NCBI RefSeq assembly: GCF_904849725.1
Contig: NC_058524.1
Span: 27,869,001-27,933,000, forward strand
From: Hordeum vulgare subsp. vulgare
Taxonomy: Eukaryota > Streptophyta > Magnoliopsida > Poales > Poaceae
Reading direction: 5' to 3'
DNA length: 64,000 bases
Made by a program: the position numbers and the translations under genes. The notes below the pieces were generated by a model, which did no database searches, was not told where the DNA came from, and saw only the letters and a program-made list of their open reading frames with translations. This document shows, in pieces, positions 33,489 through 44,869 of the stretch; the first letter of the stretch is position 1, and every line of letters starts with the position of its first letter.

Positions 33489-34650
33489 GGAGAGAGGCGC
33501 GCCGAGATCCAGGGGAGCTCCTACCTGCCGCATTCTGGGACAGGAAGTCGCTCGCACGCATAGCGGGGTCGCATGAGTGGGCCGGACCAGCTTTTTTTTC
33601 TTTTCAAAATTTCAGATGATTTCCTTTTTCCTTTTTTCTAATTATTTTTTTATCTTTTCTGCTTATTTTATTTCTCTTTGTCCTTTTTGGTTCTTTTTTC
33701 TTTCCTTTTCCTTTCGAATTTGAAGCAAAAAACATTTTTCAAATTTAAAGCACAATTTCTAAAAATCCAGAACATTTTCTGAATTTATGAACAAGGTTTG
33801 AAAAGAATTATTTTTCAAATTTGGAACATTGTTTAAAAGCAAGAACCTTTTTTGAAATTTAGGAACAATTTTCGAACATGAACTTAGTTTATAAATTATA
33901 CAAAATTTTGATATTTCGAACATTGTCTTAAAATACAGAACATTTTTTGACAATAACGAATATTTTTCGAAAATACCAAACATTTTTTGAAAATCTCAAA
34001 CATTTTTTAAACTATGAATACTTTTGAAAAACGTCAACTATTTAAAATTTAGAACATTTTCTCAAAAAGCAAAAATATTTTTCGAATTTGAAGAACAATT
34101 TTTGAAAATACTAATCATTTCATGAATTTATGAGAAATGGTTTAAAAACGCCATTTTTTGAAATTTGGAAGATTTTTTTACAATAAAGAACATTTTTGGA
34201 AATTTAAAAAGCAATTTTCAAACACAAACTTTATTTAAGAATTGAATGAAGTTTGATATTTCAAACATTTTTTGAAAAGACCAAACATTTTCTCCAAATT
34301 CTGATCAAGTTTTGAAGTTATGAAAGTTTTTGAAAAAAATAACTATTTAAAATTTATAATGTTTTTTCAAAAATAAAAAATACTCTTTGTATTTGAAGAA
34401 CAAATTTTGAACATGAACTTATTTAAAAAAATAGAAAAAACATAAAGGAAAAAAGAAAAAACAGAAACATAAAAACGAAAAAATAAAAAAATGGTAAAAA
34501 ACAAAAAACCCGGTTCAGGGAACCTAGGTTCCCAAAACCAGTGACCAGCCTAAATATCGTCTGAGGATGTACGGAGCCTCGACTCCCGCCGCAAAATGCG
34601 GCCAATAGCATATTTTAAGATCACCAGCCTCCCTTGCCTCTAATTACCCC
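33489..34650. other. A/T-rich degenerate repeat block, no gene
   Basis: GC-rich first 100 bases, then about 900 bp of loosely repeated AACATTTTTTGAAA-like words in both orientations, then GC-rich GGGAACCTAGGTTCCC (34518-34533, a perfect palindrome). Absent from copies B and C at this position, so it is an insertion relative to them; class unknown. Confidence 0.5.
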
Positions 34651-35120
34651 AAAAGGGTCTGAATTTTATAATAAGCGTGTGTGTCTAGCTCTCAACTTGG
34701 CTCGATATGTGCTTTATCAGATATTGCTATAGTATTATCTGTCTCGGACATGATTACCACAGAAATCATTGATCATGGTGTGTTTTGCATCCGATTATGG
34801 TTTTCCCGAAATCAAACCACTGCGATCTTTTTTCCTTGTATTTTTCATTCATCCATGAAATTTTCTGAAGATTGGAACGTACATGTGGCACTACTGATGA
34901 TTCTCCATACTGTTGTGGCAGCTGGTTGTTGGGCAGATTATAACCTGTCATACCAAATGCTAGCAGACGGTTCAGCAAACCGTCAACCGGACGAAACTTT
35001 CTCCCAACCTTTTTGCGTAAAGAAGATGAAATTAAGGCATTATTTCAACTAACAATAAGGTACGATCACCGACAAGATTTCAAAAGTTTAAAAAGTCATT
35101 CGTGATTGTGCACTTTTATT

Positions 35121-36475
35121 TTCGTTTACAATCTCAATTGAAATAACTTTGTTGCAATAATTACTTCAAAACATAGGTACCATTAATCATTGTATAATTA
35201 GCAAGCCTACTGTGATAAAGGTTTATTTTCTCGATTCCTATTTTTTGTCAGTAGGTACCGTAAAAACCGGTTTCCCGAAAATCTTGCTTTTTCCAGACTT
35301 TTTTTTGCCTGAATTTTTCAAATGAATTTTGAATTCAATTTTCTAATCAAAATATAAATTATTTTAATCCTTAGTTACAGAACGTCGTCACTATTCAAGT
35401 GGTCAGCGTGTCTTTCCATCATTCGTAAGATCACGGGTTCGAACCACCAATCATGCTATGCCCTATAATTTTGTTGTCTGAACAACAAAACACTAATAAA
35501 TTTCGGTTTGCTAAACTATCTTGCGACGCCCCGAAACTACCGTGAACGCTTTAATAGCAAGAGATAAGACATATATACCTTCTAATAGAATAACCATACA
35601 TACCCTAATTGACATAACTTAGGCGTTCAAATTCAAAAGTTTTGTTCGGCATCAATTTTTTCGGTGGGTAGCGGTAGCGCCAGTTTTTGAGCGGTTTCCA
35701 AAAACACCAACCAAGAAAAAAAATTAATTGAGACTGATAATCTCAAAGGCTTCGTTCAAGAATTGTAATTGTGTGTGCAGGTGTTGTTCATTGATCTTAG
35801 TCCAAATACTCCGGCTGGTTCGATAAATCTTACGGTCATCCACTTGGTAGAAATTGTTGCTTACTTACAAACATTTGCACTATGGGCCCAACAACTTCTA
35901 GAATAGAGGAAGCACGGTCGCACGGAGGGCGCTCCTACTCCAGCTCCAGATCCAGAATCCTGCACCCAAGGGCAGGGAGAAGCCCGTTGATGATGTAGCT
36001 GCCTAGTGTATGCTCTGTCACCATCGGCGACAACTAACCTCCTCTTCGTCATTCGCTGAAGGCGTCAGTGGAAAAGCAGCGGCAACTTTTGCCATTTTGA
36101 GCTTCCTTATCTCGGAGGACATGGTGCGAGATTTGTCAGGAAGATTGAGGGGTTTGGCACGATTGGAGGAAGTCGCAAGCGCGATCTGCGGTTACAATTG
36201 GAATGGCAAAGAAAAAGTAGAAGATTGAGGACTGGTTTAGATCCTCCCACCTCCCCCCCCCCCCCCCCCTTCAATTTAATGGTCTGAAATTCTAATTGTC
36301 CTGGAGATCCCGCCATACACGTGGCAACATCTTGAAGCCCAAACGGCAACATCACGCACTTCTGCGCGAAAGTCAAGGCGTCGTCACCGACCAGACATTT
36401 CCCCAGGCAAGTGTTCAATTGGTCACAGAGCATCTCTCATGTAGTATTCGAGAAGATATAGCTAAGAGCAAATGC
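35121..36475. other. No supported gene
   Basis: 35240-35470 is weakly related to 55745-56155 (the 3' flank of copy C). ACGGGTTCGAACCACC at about 35434 resembles a Pol III B box and GTGGTCAGCG upstream resembles an A box, a possible SINE relic. 36254-36269 is a C homopolymer. Minus-strand sequence near 36300-36430 looks coding-like (LGKCLVGDDALTFAQKC) but I cannot place it. Confidence 0.4.
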
Positions 36476-36738
36476 AATAGTATAGCCAGCTGCTGGCTAT
36501 AAGACATTGACATGTCATCTATAGCCCGTCTTATAGCCAACATGTATAATAGCTCATTGCAAAAGTGTACTACTTCTTTATTATATGGTCCACATTTCAT
36601 ACTCATAAAATGCCTAGGAACACGTGTTAGAGCTGGCTCTTAGCTAAGAGCCCGCTTACCTTCTGTCTCCTCTAACTAAACAAAAATATATTAGTTTATT
36701 CCTTATAGCCAGCTGACTCAGCTCTATTGTACTTGCTC
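36476..36738. mobile_element. Tourist-like (PIF/Harbinger-type) MITE
   Basis: 263 bp, ends GAGCAAATGCAATAG / CTATTGTACTTGCTC, flanked by TAA on both sides (36473-36475, 36739-36741). The arms extend inward through TATAGCCAGCTG. The 3-bp TAA target fits PIF/Harbinger. Confidence 0.85.
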
Positions 36739-36914
36739 TAATGATTGGTCGCTTTTGGGCATTCAATGTGTGGGGGTGATGTGGCAGTTCAGAGAAGATC
36801 CGTCTGACATCACTCTACGCCACGACACGCCACATTTTTTTAGTCGGTTTTGATTGAGTTCGGTTGGTCCAAGTAACGTAATGAGTTGTCACTAGGCCAG
36901 TGCCAAGAATAGTA

Positions 36915-37028
36915 CTCCCTTCGTCCAAACATATTTATCCGAAGAATGAATATATCTTGATGTATTGTAGTTCTAGATACATCCATTTCTATCTATTTTT
37001 GTGACAAGTAATTTCGGATGAAGAGAGT
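36915..37028. mobile_element. Stowaway-type MITE
   Basis: 114 bp with ends CTCCCTTCGTCCAAAC / TTTCGGATGAAGAGAG, internal TAGATACATCCATTTCTAT, flanked by TA. A standard Triticeae Stowaway form. Confidence 0.85.
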
Positions 37029-37555
37029 ATTTGTCATGCTGATTGCATGATGAATTCCGAGTGGTATAAGTCGCACTAACTGGAGCAAATGTGTTCTACC
37101 TATTTGTGTGTTGACGGCCCGCCTCAACGAGGTTTCCAAATTACTCAACGACATCTAGAATAAGGGACAAACCCAATATCTCCACGCCACAAATTTATTT
37201 TAAGCATAAGCAAAATACTGTAGCTCCTTGACTCGGTTAGGAGCATAAAATGGTGTTCCTCCGGGATAGTGATTGGCACCGCTCAGTCCAGAGCCAGACC
37301 CCTTCGCTCTCCACTCAATTTAACATGCGGACCGCTATCCAACCTCATCCACAGTGATTGTCGGATATCACCGTGCCTTACCAACTACTTGTACACATTA
37401 ATCTTTTCAGGCATTCTCTTTTGAGTCCATCAGGGCCTTTTATAAGTAACTCAATCGCACTCCAGATTCGACTGACAGTCGGATTCATTCTCATAGAGGG
37501 CACAGTCAGTCTTCTAAACGAGACACTGGCAGACTCGGGGGCTACTGACGAATGA
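37029..37555. other. No supported gene
   Basis: Ordinary sequence between the MITE and segment B; two opposite 65-100 residue frames (37358-37680) have no recognisable domain. Confidence 0.4.
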
Positions 37556-37777
37556 ATCCCCAAGCAGCATGCCCATTTCGGTCCTATGGAAGAAATAGAA
37601 GGACCAGGTTTTTTTTTAGAAAAGGAGGCATCGCCCCGGCCTCTGCATCGAGTGATGCATGCAGCCATTTTAATAAACATGAAACCAGTCTAAGACAAGT
37701 ACAAAGTAGTCTTTTAAAACAAAGAGATACAAGGCGATCATGACGCCGGTACCAATAATATCAATAAGCCTAGATGA

Positions 37778-40564
37778 CTATGCACCTATTCTATTAATAT
37801 GCCGCCATCCAAATCGGTTGAAGATACCATGAGCTACCATTTTCCAACGGGCACACCCAGTAATCAAAGGCTCCCTGGTTTCCACAGGAGTGAGTAAGGA
37901 CCACGTGCGGATCAAGGCGGTAGCCCTGAAGATGACCTGCAAAAAGTGAACATACCGTTGTCTGTTAAAAACTAGATCATTTCTACAATTCCATGCAGCC
38001 CACAAAAGTGCACAGGTTCCAACCCGAATCAGTTTAGCGTAATGAACATTAACCCCTTCCAGCCACGTTCCAAATAACATGTTAATGCTAGTAGGAGAAG
38101 ACATGTTAAAAGTAATATGTATCGGGCGCCATAAAAGTTTAGCCCTAGGACAATCGAGAAAGAGGTGCTTAATACTTTCTTTATTCTGACAAAAGATGCA
38201 TCTTTGATTCCCTTTCCAATTTCGCTTGGCCAAGTTATCCTTAGTTAAAACAACTCCTTTGTGAACAAACCACATGAAGATTTTTATCTTAAGGGGAACC
38301 TTAACCTTCCATATATGCATGGATTTTGGAATCGGCGAAGAATCTACGAGGTGCACATACATAGATTTAACTGAAAATATACCATTGGTGGTCAACCTCC
38401 ATGGAATACTATCAGGATAGTCGGAGAGGCTAATATCCATCAGCCTTCTGACTAGATGCAGCCATCTAATCCATCTATCACCAATCAAGGCTCTACGGAA
38501 CTGAATATTTAGAGGAATCTCACGCAACACTACCGCAACGGACGTCTGTCTGCGTTGGGCAATATTGTAAAGTTGTGGATACTAAAGAGCCAAAGGTTCT
38601 TCCCCTAGCAATGTATCCTTCCAGAATCTAGTTGATTCACCATTACCTATGATAAACCTAGTTCTGTTAAAGAAAACAGTTTTTGACCTCATCAGACCCT
38701 TCCAAAAAAGTGAATCACCCGGTCTCGCGGTGACCTGAGCTAAGGTCTTTTGTTGTAGGTACTTGTTCCTCAGAATTTGTACCCACATGTCTTCTGTTTT
38801 CACAGATAATCTGAATAACCATTTGCTAAGCAGACACCTGTTCTTGACCTCTAAATTTTCAATCCCCAAACCTCCTTGTTCCTTCGGTCTACATATAATA
38901 TCCCATCTGGCCAGCCTATACTTGGTCTTGACCTCATCACTCTGCCAGAAGAATCTAGATCGATAGAAATCCAACCTATTCCGCACCCCAACTAGTACTT
39001 CAAAAAAGGATAGTAGAAACATGGGCATGCTTGTTAATACCGAATTAACAAGAACCAAGCGTCCTCCATAGGATAAAAGCTTGCCCTTCCAGCAGCTTAA
39101 TTTTTTTTCAAATCGATCCTCGATACATTTCCATTCCTTATTAGTCAACTTTCGGTGATGGATAGGGATCTCTAAGTATGTAAAAGGTAGATTACCACCC
39201 TCACAACCAAAAAGTTGATTATAAGTGAGTTGTTCTGCTTTTGCGTTCACAAAACAGAAGAATTCACTTTTGTTAAAATTAATCTTCAGCCCAGATAGTT
39301 GCTCAAATAAGCATAATATGAGTTTCATGTTTCTGGCTTTTTTAAGAGTGTGTTCCATGAAAAGGATCGTGTCATCTGCATACTGTAGAATAGAGACACC
39401 CTCATCAACTAGATGTGGTACTAGTCCCCCTACCAGGTCTTTTTCATTGGCTCTCCTGATCATGAGCGCCAACATATCCGCAACAATGTTAAATAAAATA
39501 GAGGACATATGGTCCCCTTGTCTAAGACCCTTTAGTGTGTGAAAGAAATGACCCACATCATCATTTACTTTAATACCAACACTTCCCTGTTTTATAAAAC
39601 AATCGATATGCTTACGCCAAATCTCACCAAACCCCTTCATACGTAGAGTTTGTTGCAGGAAAGACCAGTTCACTTTATCGTAAGCCTTTTCAAAATCTAC
39701 TTTGAATAAGACTCCGTCGAGTTTCTTGGAGTGCAATTCATGCAACGTCTCATGCAAGACGACAACCCCTTCAAGAATATTACGTCCAAGCATGAAAGCC
39801 GTCTGGGAAGATAGCACCATCGAATGTGCCATCTTAGTTAGCCTATCCGTTTCCACCTTTGTGAAAATTTTGAAGCTAACATTCAACAGACAAATCGGAC
39901 GAAATTGTTCAATTCGCATAGCACCCTTCTTCTTTGGTAGCAACGTAATAGTACCAAAATTGAGGTGAAAGAGTTGTAGGTGACCCGAGAACAAGTCATG
40001 AAACATGGACATAAGATCTTTCTTGATAATATGCCAACATTTCTTATAAAACTCAGCCGGAAACCCATCCGGCCCGGGAGCTTTACCGTTCTTCATACCC
40101 TCAATAGCCTGTAGCACCTCTTTCTCTAAGAAAGGAGCGGATAAACTCTCATTATGGGCCTGTCCGACTTGAGGGATATCCTCAACCCGATGCTCGTCCA
40201 TAGATACAAAACTATGATCCGGAGCACCGAACAACCGTTTATAGTAATTTGAGATATACAATTTTAGATTCTCATGACCTACTATTGTACCCTCATCTTG
40301 CTCTAGCTGTAAAATTCTCTTTTTCCTATGCTTGCCATTTGCAATCAAGTGGAAAAATTTGGTGTTGTTGTCCCCTTGGACGATTGCCCGAACTTTGGCT
40401 CTAAGTGCCCATTTCATTTCCTCCTCTCGAAGGAGGACTCGAACTCGTTGTTCAGCCTCGTTCTTTGACGACCTTTCATTTTCAGCCTCGAAGGAGGACT
40501 CGAACTCGTTGTTAAGCCTCGTTCTTTGACGACCTTTCATTTGTAAGGCAGAGACCTGCTCCAA
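37778..40564 (-). pseudogene. LINE ORF2: reverse transcriptase plus C-terminal zf-RVT domain, one stop
   Basis: One frame covers 929 codons with a single in-frame TAG at 38582-38584; codons on both sides are in register, so this is one protein with one nonsense change. The reverse transcriptase would copy LINE RNA at the target site. Motifs: GKAPGPDGFPAEFYK, LPKKKGA..EQFRPICLLN, DFEKAYDKVNW, GLRQGDHMSSILFN and YADD at 39371-39382. Downstream is the zf-RVT region (VPLKIKIFMWFVHKG, CIFCQNKESIKHLFLDCP). The start near 40564 is not native: a 54-bp block is tandemly repeated at 61-bp spacing there, so the first ~20 residues are read in a different frame. No endonuclease domain, so not autonomous. 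Confidence 0.85.
40428..40543 (-). repeat. 61-bp-spaced tandem duplication at the LINE 5' end
   Basis: CGAAGGAGGACTCGAACTCG starts at 40428 and 40489; about 54 bases match with one difference. Because 61 is not a multiple of three the two copies are read in different frames. Confidence 0.85.
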
Positions 40565-41174
40565 AAGTTCTCACTTCCATCCACTCTCTGTGGTAGGATA
40601 ATCCCTGATGCCTCTCAAGCCTATGCAACTCATTCAAATAAAACGTGATCACTACTTGTTGAATATGTAGACATTCTCAACATCATTACTAGAGGAATGG
40701 GGCCTGAGAGGCTTGGAATGCAACTATATTTATCTGCCAGGAATTGTTAATGTGATCGTACTTCGGTAGCTCACTGCACTGCATTTATCGGCTTATGCGG
40801 CAGTGGTTGTGTGTCCATTTTCAGCACATGCACTACTTCTACTATAGTCAATTTGATCCCCCGTCCAAGCTGATGGATTCTCCTTCCAGAATACAGCGTC
40901 TACTAGTCGGTACGGTATTCAGCGACCTGGCTAGCTACCGGACCAAAAATCCACGCCAAGATAGAACCAAGAATACATCATAAGAGGCATCCACTTCTCA
41001 TCCATTCTACCGTTGTACAGCCAAATCTCCTTAGCTGCTAAGGAAAATACTATCTGCCGGACGAATACGAGGCTGAAAAGGGACCTCATCCCGTGCATGG
41101 TCGCTGATGGAGTTAGCGAACATATAAAGAGCATAATCAATTCATAGATTTCTTGGTTACGCACTAATTGATTC

Positions 41175-41905
41175 ATTTTTTTAACTTGAAAACCGTAGAA
41201 CAATAGTTCTACGGTATATATTAATAAAAAAGCAAAGTAAAACAGTTACAAGCCTTCTAAAGGCCAGAGCAAATAAAAACTCAACATATTCCTTCTCTAG
41301 AGAAAAAACGCATGATTTTACAGATTATTGTTAATCCACTGTCTAAAGTGTTGAAGTTGTTTTTCTTTAATCTCGAATTGAAGAAGATTGAGGTCCTGCT
41401 TAAAGAAGAATATCCACCCTTGAACAGTCTGTGGATGAACTCGAGATACTTCGCCATTTTTTTGAATCCAGATATTCCAGCACCCAACAATGATAATCTC
41501 CATGGAAAACTTATTAGGTAACTGCTCTGAAGCATATGTCAATTCTTCATATAGTGAATTTTTTTTGCGGAAGCTTCATATAGAGATGTTCCCCTCCTGT
41601 TTCCTGGTAATAATGAATTCCAGCATTCTTGAGCAAAGTTGCAATCCCAAAGGAGATGCAGAACAGTTTCATCAGCATTCTGATTGTAGTTTGGGCAAAA
41701 GGGGTTTTGCAAATGCATCCCTTTTCTTTGTAGTAAGGCTCTGATATTTATTATTTCATGCACAACTAGCCAGAAGAATATTTTATATTTTAGTCTGCTC
41801 TTACTCATCCAAATTATTTTGAAAATTGGGTGTTCCTCTGAGCTTTCAATGAATCGGTTGTAAATTTGAATGGAGGAAAATTTGGATTGTTGTCCCCCTT
41901 GTCTC
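41175..41905 (-). mobile_element. LINE 3' fragment (minus strand) within copy B
   Basis: On the minus strand one frame gives a zf-RVT-like region (YKIFFWLVVHEIINIRALLQ, DETVLHLLWDCNFAQECW, in 41539-41808), followed after frame breaks by a tail with ACCGTAGAACTATTGTTCTACGG, a hairpin near the 3' end, and a T-run on the plus strand (41178). Heavily 5'-truncated; RT core absent. Confidence 0.7.
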
Positions 41906-42296
41906 CAATGATCTTGCCCATGACCTCATAGTCCTCATCGATATGTGGTGGATTTTTCCCAGCCCCTCAGAGCTGACCACTCAACTGGACTAGGAATCTC
42001 TCTTCATTCAAAAAGAAAGTCAGGATTCACAATCAAACCACCAAGAGAAGGACGGCGCAAAATGGAGAAAACAAGCTAGGGGCAAGTATAACCCTTTCTA
42101 TTTTTTTCATTTACTATGTAGAACCAATTTTTCATTTCCCCGACTCATTTCTGGCAGCTTTTTCTCTATGATTTTTAGAGATCGACTAGCACGAAATATC
42201 AGTGTTGCCACTTGTATTTTGGTGGTGATGAGAGTAAAAAATAAATAAACCGTTGCACACGCCCATAGGTACGAGTGGAGCTAAGCCTTCCCAGCC

Positions 42297-42303
42297 TATA
42301 AAA
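42297..42303 (+). promoter_or_regulatory. TATA box of promoter P2, copy B
   Basis: TATAAAA in CCAGCCTATAAAACCCCATC, identical in context to copy C (54168-54174). Confidence 0.65.
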
Positions 42304-42479
42304 CCCCATCCACTCCTTCATGTTCCCATCTACATCCCAAAGCCACAGGAAAGGAAAAAAGAGAGAAACCTTTTGCTTGCTTGCTTGTCCCTCACAGAGT
42401 ACAGTTCTTCTTCCACATAGTAACCCTAAACCTTCATTCAAAAAATACTAACGCTAAACCCTTTGCAAAGCCGGCCAAG

Positions 42480-42515
42480 ATGTACGATGCTCCGGACCAT
42501 GCTCTCTCCCTCTAG
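42480..42515 (+). pseudogene. CYSTM gene copy B, exon 1b, truncated by deletion
   Basis: Starts AAGATGTACGATGCTCCGG like copy C, then jumps into intron-type sequence (CTCTCCCTCTAGGTTTTGC, compare copy A 32620). The middle of the exon and the splice donor are deleted and the frame meets TAG after 11 codons. Confidence 0.75.
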
Positions 42516-42770
42516 GTTTTGCTCTCCTCGTCCTGTCAGTTGAGAAATCTGTCGTCCATACGCACCGGTTATGCAGAGACCGCGAATGGAAATACAACTC
42601 TTCCGATATACTATGTAAAATCCTTGCACAAATTGCAAAAGACATGGCTGGAATATCTTGGGACTGAATCCCCTACTTCCTGTTAATTCATTTTGTTCTG
42701 TTCTGGTCATTCTTCGCTTCATATTTTTCTTTCTCTGTGTCTGGCTGGTTGGATTTTATTTGGTCTGCAG

Positions 42771-42852
42771 CGTGTTCACGACGTTGTGCTGCTTCTGCTG
42801 CTACGAGACCTGCGAGTGCTGCCTCGACTGCCTCTGCTGCTGCTGCAACTAA
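42771..42852 (+). pseudogene. CYSTM gene copy B, exon 2 (open, first exons lost)
   Basis: After acceptor TTGGTCTGCAG the exon reads [17 protein letters not shown], continues [10 protein letters not shown] and ends TAA, 82 nt long. All cysteines of the copy C exon are present. Its exon 1b is deleted and its exon 1a region is replaced by a LINE fragment, so it has no visible start. Confidence 0.75.
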
Positions 42853-43573
42853 GCCAGCCATGGGCCCATGGCCCACATGGATGGAGCTCGCAAGGTGCAG
42901 CGGAGATCGGCCAGCCTCCACTACTGTTAATTATCTCAAAAACAATTTACAATTTTGCAATAAGCTAGTAGCTAGCAGCTTAGCTTGAAGAGAATTGTAA
43001 TACTATCTGCACCAGCAGATTAACCTGCCATACCAACCAATAGTTTAGAAAGACGGTTCAGCTGGGAGCATAGCAGATCCGGCCGGGGCGGCTGAGCGGC
43101 TCATCATGAGCCCATGATGGCGCAGGCCAGCCTGGCCCTGCATCTGTCCCCGTATCCGTCGGGCAGATGGAGGAACGCTGTTTGTAGCATAGCGGTTGCG
43201 CCGAGAGGCGCACACGGTCCAGGCCAGCCGAGACTGCCGCGTGGCGGCGGACAATTTGTGCGGACCAGTGGGTGCGGCGCTCTAAGTCGGAGATTGGCGC
43301 CGGCCTGGCGATGATGCGCTCGCATCTGGTGTGGCTGTCGCGGGCCCGCTGCTGTCTCCTGGAACCAATCCTAAAGCCGATCCTCTACACCGCTGTAGAT
43401 CGGATGCCGAGGGAGATATGCTCCTCATGCTGCGGCACATGCGATATAGCTCGTGTGAGCTGATTTCTTGATTAATTTGGTCTCCGTTTTCATCATCAAT
43501 ATCTCCTGCAACATCATCAGAAGACTCATGCGCACTGGTGAGAGGGTTAGCCAACATATGATCATCACAATTT

Positions 43574-44653
43574 TTAATGCCCCCTTGACCATAACTGGAG
43601 AGAAGATAGATGGAAAAAGGAGGATTTATTTTTGGAGGAGGGCACCAACGTTGGGGTGAAGATCTGAGAAGGGAAACTTAATCTCATCAAACATACATCC
43701 CTAGATATGTAAACACGGCCGATTGATATATCAAGGCATTTTACTCCATTGTGTTGAGCACTATACCCTAGAAAAGCACATTGTTTAGAGCGAAGCATGA
43801 GCTTGCGATTGTTGTAGGGACGGAGGTTGGGCCAACAAAAACAACCAAAGACACGAAGAATTGTGTAGTCTGGTTTGGTGTGGAGAAGCTGTACTACCGG
43901 AGTTTCATTATTTATGACACGACTAGGGAGCATATTAATGATATGAACGACAGTGAGAAACGCTTCATCCCAGAACTGTATTGGCATGGAGGCATGAGCG
44001 ATGAGGGATAGACCAGCCTCGACAATGTGCCTGTGTTTTCGTTCAGCTGAACCATTTTGTTGGCGAGCAAGAGGACATGATACATGATGGGAGATACCCA
44101 AGGTTTGGAAGAAGGAATTTAATTTTTCATATTCCCCTCCCCAATCGGATTGGACAACAATGATCTTGCTATCGAATTTCCGTTCAACAAGTGCTTGGAA
44201 ATTTTTGAATACTTGGAAAACATCGGATCTTCTTTTGAGAAGATAGATCCATGTGAACTTGCTATAGTCATCAATAAAACTTACATAGTAAGTATGCCTA
44301 CCAACAGAACGAGGGGCAGGGCCCCAAACATAGGAGAATAGGAATTGCAATGGTTTGGTAGAAACACTGGTAGAGATAGGATAAGGTAATTGATGACTTT
44401 TAGCTCGCTGACAAGAATCACAAATAGTTTCAACATTGCGCTCACCAACATATGGGAGCTTATTTTTCCTAAGCAAAGTATTAACCAAAGAAAAAGAGGC
44501 ATGTCCTAAACGATCATGCCATCGTGTTGACGAGAGTTTGACGACACCACAAGCTTGTTTATTGAATCTTCTACGCTCTGGAATCAACGGGTAAAGCCCC
44601 CGAACACATCTACCTCGACAAAGAGTTTTCTTTGTTGCCTTATCCTTGATCAA
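43574..44653 (-). pseudogene. Copia integrase fragment
   Basis: Open 359-codon frame: HHCC domain (WHDRLGHASFS...CDSCQRAKSHQLPY), catalytic core with FIDDYSKFTWIYLLK, VQSDWGGEYEK (Asn replaced by Trp in the usual SDNGGEY) and QQNGSAERKHRH, then FGCFCWPNLRPYN. The first Asp motif is changed (FSYVWGP instead of the usual D.WGP), so catalysis is lost. It lies downstream of the gag fragment, minus strand. Confidence 0.8.
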
Positions 44654-44869
44654 AAATAAATAAGGATGAAACTCGAGGAAGACATGGTTATCAAGGGCAA
44701 GTCTATGAACAGAAAGAAGATTTTAATTGGCACTAGGGACATGCAAGATTTTTCTAAGATGAATTTTGCGACGAGGGGTATTAAAAATCGAATGAACTAT
44801 GTGGTCGACCCTCATACCTTCACCACTCGTAGTGTGGATTTGATCCTTGCCACGATACTTTTCCTTCAT

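Larger units (their letters stand above)
29435..35120 (+). repeat. Gene segment copy A (CYSTM paralogue), interrupted at 33035-34650
   Basis: From CTGCTGCTACACTTC this segment runs in parallel with copy C (from 46905) through upstream region, both first exons, intron, exon 2 and about 450 bp of downstream sequence (34660-35120 matches 54755-55120, e.g. GTGTCTAG, GTCTCGGACA, GTTGGGCAGAT, AAAGAAGATGAAAT). A LTR and A/T-rich block (33035-34650) sit in the 3' flank. Copy A lacks the Copia found in C, so it shows the empty site. Further weak similarity (35230-35350 against 55745-55985) suggests the duplication extends beyond this boundary. Confidence 0.8.
37606..40575 (-). mobile_element. 5'-truncated LINE (non-LTR retrotransposon)
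   Basis: The 3' end (left side) is a T-run at 37608-37617, i.e. poly-A on the minus strand, next to AGGCCGGGGCGATGCCTCC, the usual Triticeae LINE tail. ORF1 and the endonuclease are missing; the element begins just before the reverse transcriptase. The pre-insertion sequence is visible in copies A and C. I could not identify a clear target duplication. Confidence 0.85.
37556..43060 (+). repeat. Gene segment copy B (CYSTM paralogue) with two LINE insertions
   Basis: GCCCATTTCGGTCCTATGGAAG at 37568 aligns with 30147 of A and 51580 of C. The LINE at 37606-40575 then interrupts, and homology resumes at about 40580 (GGTAGGATAATCCCTGATGCC). A second LINE fragment (about 41175-41905) replaces the region where exon 1a lies in A and C. 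Homology returns near 41910 (GATCTTGCCCATGACCTC, like 53680) and runs through promoter P2, exon 1b, intron and exon 2 to about 43043 (CCATACCAACCA), where a Copia fragment begins. Confidence 0.75.

Noticed and set aside
35428..35450. GGTTCGAACC as a tRNA gene
   Set aside because: Only a B-box-like word and a weak A box; no cloverleaf can be drawn. At most a SINE relic.
40931..41203. 90-codon minus-strand frame (FSLVFVRQIVFSLAAKE...) in copy B
   Set aside because: The equivalent positions in copies A and C carry stops and different frames stay open, so protein coding is not consistently supported.
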